This document shows, piece by piece, positions 31,566-33,549 of a stretch of 33,549 nt of DNA (the stretch's first letter is position 1; each line of letters opens with the position of its first letter). The DNA is taken from contig JAFQUP010000202.1 in NCBI GenBank assembly GCA_017408405.1, positions 1-33,549 on the forward strand, written 5' to 3'. Source of the DNA: Thermoguttaceae bacterium. Its GTDB lineage: Bacteria > Planctomycetota > Planctomycetia > Pirellulales > Thermoguttaceae. The position numbers were made by a program, and so were the translations under genes. A model generated the notes under the pieces. The model was given only the letters and a program-made list of their open reading frames with translations. It made no database searches and was not told where the DNA came from.

Positions 31566-33549
31566 ATGGACAATTCTTTCAGTTTTAACGATTTGCCGAC
31601 AACTAATCCTGCCTTTGACAACATGACGCTGAAACCAGGTGTGAAAATCGACACATACGAACTTCTTCAAAAAATCGGACACGGAGGTCTGGGAGAAGTC
31701 TGGAAAGCTCGCGATCTGGAGGGGAACCGCGATGTTGCGCTCAAGTTCGTGCCGCGCGATATTCAGAATCACGCGGAGGAAATGGCTCGCGTTGACGAGA
31801 CGTTTCAGACGGTCCACCGGCTCCATCATGAGCACATTTGCCCGATGCACGCACTGCGCCGTCATCCGGATTTCGGCGCGTATCTCATGATGGACTTCAT
31901 TGACGGTATTTCGCTTTCTCTTTACCTTCGGCACGTTCGTACGCTGACGCTTTCCCGCACGCTCGAGATCCTCCGTCCGCTGGCCGCTGCGCTCGATTAC
32001 GCGCATTCGCGGAAGGTCATCCACCGGGACATTAAGCCGGGAAACGTCATGCTCGTTTTTGAGAAAAACGGAGACGGAACGTGGAATTTCGAGGAACTCC
32101 GCGACGTTCAGCTCATCGATTTCGGTCTCGCGTCGGAGTTTCGCCAGAGCATGACGCGCGTATCGCAGGTCCGGATGGGCACGAGCGGCACGATGCCGTA
32201 CATGAGTCCCGAACAGTTTCGCGGCGAGTACCAGGACGCGCACTCGGACCAGTACTCGCTCGGCACGATGGCGTACGAGATGCTCGCCGGCCGGCTTCCG
32301 TTCTGCGCGGACGACCCGATGATTTTGATGAACTGCATTTCCAGTATTCCGCCTCTTCCGCTCCCCGACCAGCCCAAAACGGTCAACTCCGCCCTCCTTC
32401 GCTCCCTCGCGAAACCGCGGATCGGCCGATTCTCCACCTGCACGGAGTTCGTGAACGCCCTGACGCAGCAGAAAACCTCGCTGACTCCGCCGCCTGCTCC
32501 GATTTCCGAGCCGTCCGATCCGTTTGCGGACATTCTGAAGACGGCAGAACAGAAGCGCGAGGAAGAGCGCAAGCGTGCGGAAAAAGAGCTTGCGGAAAAG
32601 AAGAAACGCCTTGTGGATTCTGCGAGAAAAGCGTACGCCGACGAGGATTTCCCGCTTGCGAAAAAGCACGTGGACGAACTTCTCGCCCTCGACCCCCAAA
32701 ATCCGCACTACCTCCAATTCCGCGACTTCATCCAGCAACAGCTCGACGCCATCCCGCCGACCCTTAAGGCCGGCGACCGCAAGGTCTGGACCGCCGACGG
32801 CATCGAGTACGCCTTCCGCTGGTGCCCGCCGGGTACGTTCACGATGGGGAGTCCTTCCAGTGAACCGGGCCGGTACGATGACGAAACGCAGCACAGCGTG
32901 ACGCTGACGAAGGGTTTCTGGATGCTTGAGACGGAAGTGACGCAGGCGATGTGGAAGAGCGTGATGGGGACGACGCTTGAAGAACAGGCGCAGAAGATGC
33001 TTCACGACGATACGGAGTATAAATTTTCCAGCGGCAAAAAGACGATTCGTGACTTTTACGGATTTCAGCGGGATGAGGATCCGTCAAAAGTACTCGCAGG
33101 AGAAGGTTCCGACCGTCCGATGTACTATGTGAACTGGCACGAGAGCGTGGAATTTTGCCGTAAATTGTCGAGTAAACTCGGCATGGAGGTAAGCCTTCCG
33201 ACGGAGGCGCAGTGGGAGTACGCGTGCCGCGCAGGTAGTGAGACCGCGTTGCCGAATGGGCCGATCGAGATTTTGGGTCGGAATAATGCGCCCGCATTGG
33301 ATCCGATCGCGTGGTACGCCGGGAACAGTATGCAGGAATTTACGGGAACAAGCCGCTGGAATTCCAGCAGTTGGTCGGAAACACAGTATCCGGGCGGTCC
33401 TTGCGGAGTTCATCCGGTAGGCAAAAAGGATGCGAACGCGTGGGGACTTTCCGACATGATCGGTAATGTATGGGAGTGGTGTTCGGACTGGTACGGCTCC
33501 TACGTTGAGTCGCCAGCGAGCGACCCGACAGGCCCTAATAGCGGCTCGG
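31566..33549 (+). CDS. Ser/Thr protein kinase fused to a formylglycine-generating-enzyme-like domain (3' truncated)
   Basis: 661 codons are visible and the frame is open to the window edge. AGGAG lies 6 bases before the ATG. Residues about 25-290 are a Hanks-type kinase: glycine loop IGHGGLGEVW, VALK with K60, HRDIKPGN with D155, IDFGLA with D185, and MSPEQ. All catalytic residues are present, so activity is expected. Residues about 325-400 are a charged coiled coil (KREEERKRAEKELAEKKK) and a TPR-like segment. From about 405 an FGE/SUMF1-like domain follows: FRWCPPGTFTMGS, ETEVTQAMW, PMYYVNWHESVEFC, LPTEAQWEYACRAG and GNVWEWCSDWYG. No membrane segment separates the domains, so the visible part looks cytoplasmic. 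Kinase-FGE fusions are known in planctomycetes and Chlamydiae (Pkn1-like). Such domains often lack true sulfatase-activating function; the end containing further key residues is outside the window. Confidence 0.93.
   Translation, partial: MDNSFSFNDLPTTNPAFDNMTLKPGVKIDTYELLQKIGHGGLGEVWKARDLEGNRDVALKFVPRDIQNHAEEMARVDETFQTVHRLHHEHICPMHALRRHPDFGAYLMMDFIDGISLSLYLRHVRTLTLSRTLEILRPLAAALDYAHSRKVIHRDIKPGNVMLVFEKNGDGTWNFEELRDVQLIDFGLASEFRQSMTRVSQVRMGTSGTMPYMSPEQFRGEYQDAHSDQYSLGTMAYEMLAGRLPFCADDPMILMNCISSIPPLPLPDQPKTVNSALLRSLAKPRIGRFSTCTEFVNALTQQKTSLTPPPAPISEPSDPFADILKTAEQKREEERKRAEKELAEKKKRLVDSARKAYADEDFPLAKKHVDELLALDPQNPHYLQFRDFIQQQLDAIPPTLKAGDRKVWTADGIEYAFRWCPPGTFTMGSPSSEPGRYDDETQHSVTLTKGFWMLETEVTQAMWKSVMGTTLEEQAQKMLHDDTEYKFSSGKKTIRDFYGFQRDEDPSKVLAGEGSDRPMYYVNWHESVEFCRKLSSKLGMEVSLPTEAQWEYACRAGSETALPNGPIEILGRNNAPALDPIAWYAGNSMQEFTGTSRWNSSSWSETQYPGGPCGVHPVGKKDANAWGLSDMIGNVWEWCSDWYGSYVESPASDPTGPNSGS

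Noticed and set aside
31443..33005. Long minus-strand open frame (520 codons) over the kinase gene
   Set aside because: It is antisense to a frame with every kinase and FGE motif, is rich in Arg and His as expected for a shadow frame, and has no recognisable domain.

Overview
The window most likely comes from a planctomycete, probably an anaerobic or host-associated lineage of moderate GC (the lineage detail is inference). Several planctomycete-type markers occur together. There are two giant secreted proteins with an N-terminal LEPR-XLL-type signature (LEARQMLS and LENRVMLS), both carrying type I dockerin repeats. There is also a PEP-CTERM protein, an OmpL-like beta-barrel porin, an MJ0042-type zinc-ribbon protein, an exported ankyrin protein, and a Ser/Thr kinase fused to a formylglycine-generating-enzyme-like (FGE/SUMF1) domain. 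An lpxA gene indicates a lipid A outer membrane.

Layout. 1-1066: the 3' end of a PEP-CTERM gene, a strong terminator, then an exported SGNH hydrolase. 1067-1639: no convincing protein gene, but several hairpins ending in a strong terminator (possible small RNA). 1640-3049 (-): beta-barrel porin. 3684-13226 (+) and 13420-22569 (+): two consecutive giant genes (3180 and 3049 aa), each with its own terminator. 22669-25077 (-): a likely operon of a TPR protein, a zinc-ribbon protein and aroB, read from a good extended -10 promoter. 25658-26542 (+): lpxA with a GTG start. 27045-27117 (+): tRNA-Ala(TGC). 27185-30469 (-): a large exported helical-repeat protein. 30648-31205 (-): exported ankyrin protein. 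31566 to the window end (+): kinase-FGE fusion, cut by the window edge and with no stop codon inside it.

The most unusual part is the pair of giant genes, about 18.7 kb. Both proteins start with the LEPR-XLL-type signature and continue through thousands of residues of beta-rich domains. Both then have a cohesin-like domain directly followed by a two-loop dockerin, and end in an acidic tail with W-N/E-x-x-L/M motifs. The first also has a matrixin-like protease domain in which the usual third zinc ligand is Asn. The second is built from three successive rounds of FG-GAP-like propeller, PPC-like domain and Ig-like domain. With cohesin and dockerin in the same chain, and a porin gene divergently next to them, a self-assembling surface layer or adhesive coat is a reasonable hypothesis. 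It is not shown by the sequence.

Promoters in this window repeatedly show an extended -10 (TGn before a TANNAT-like hexamer) about 16-17 bases after a recognisable -35. All domain calls are from reading motifs; no database search was run.
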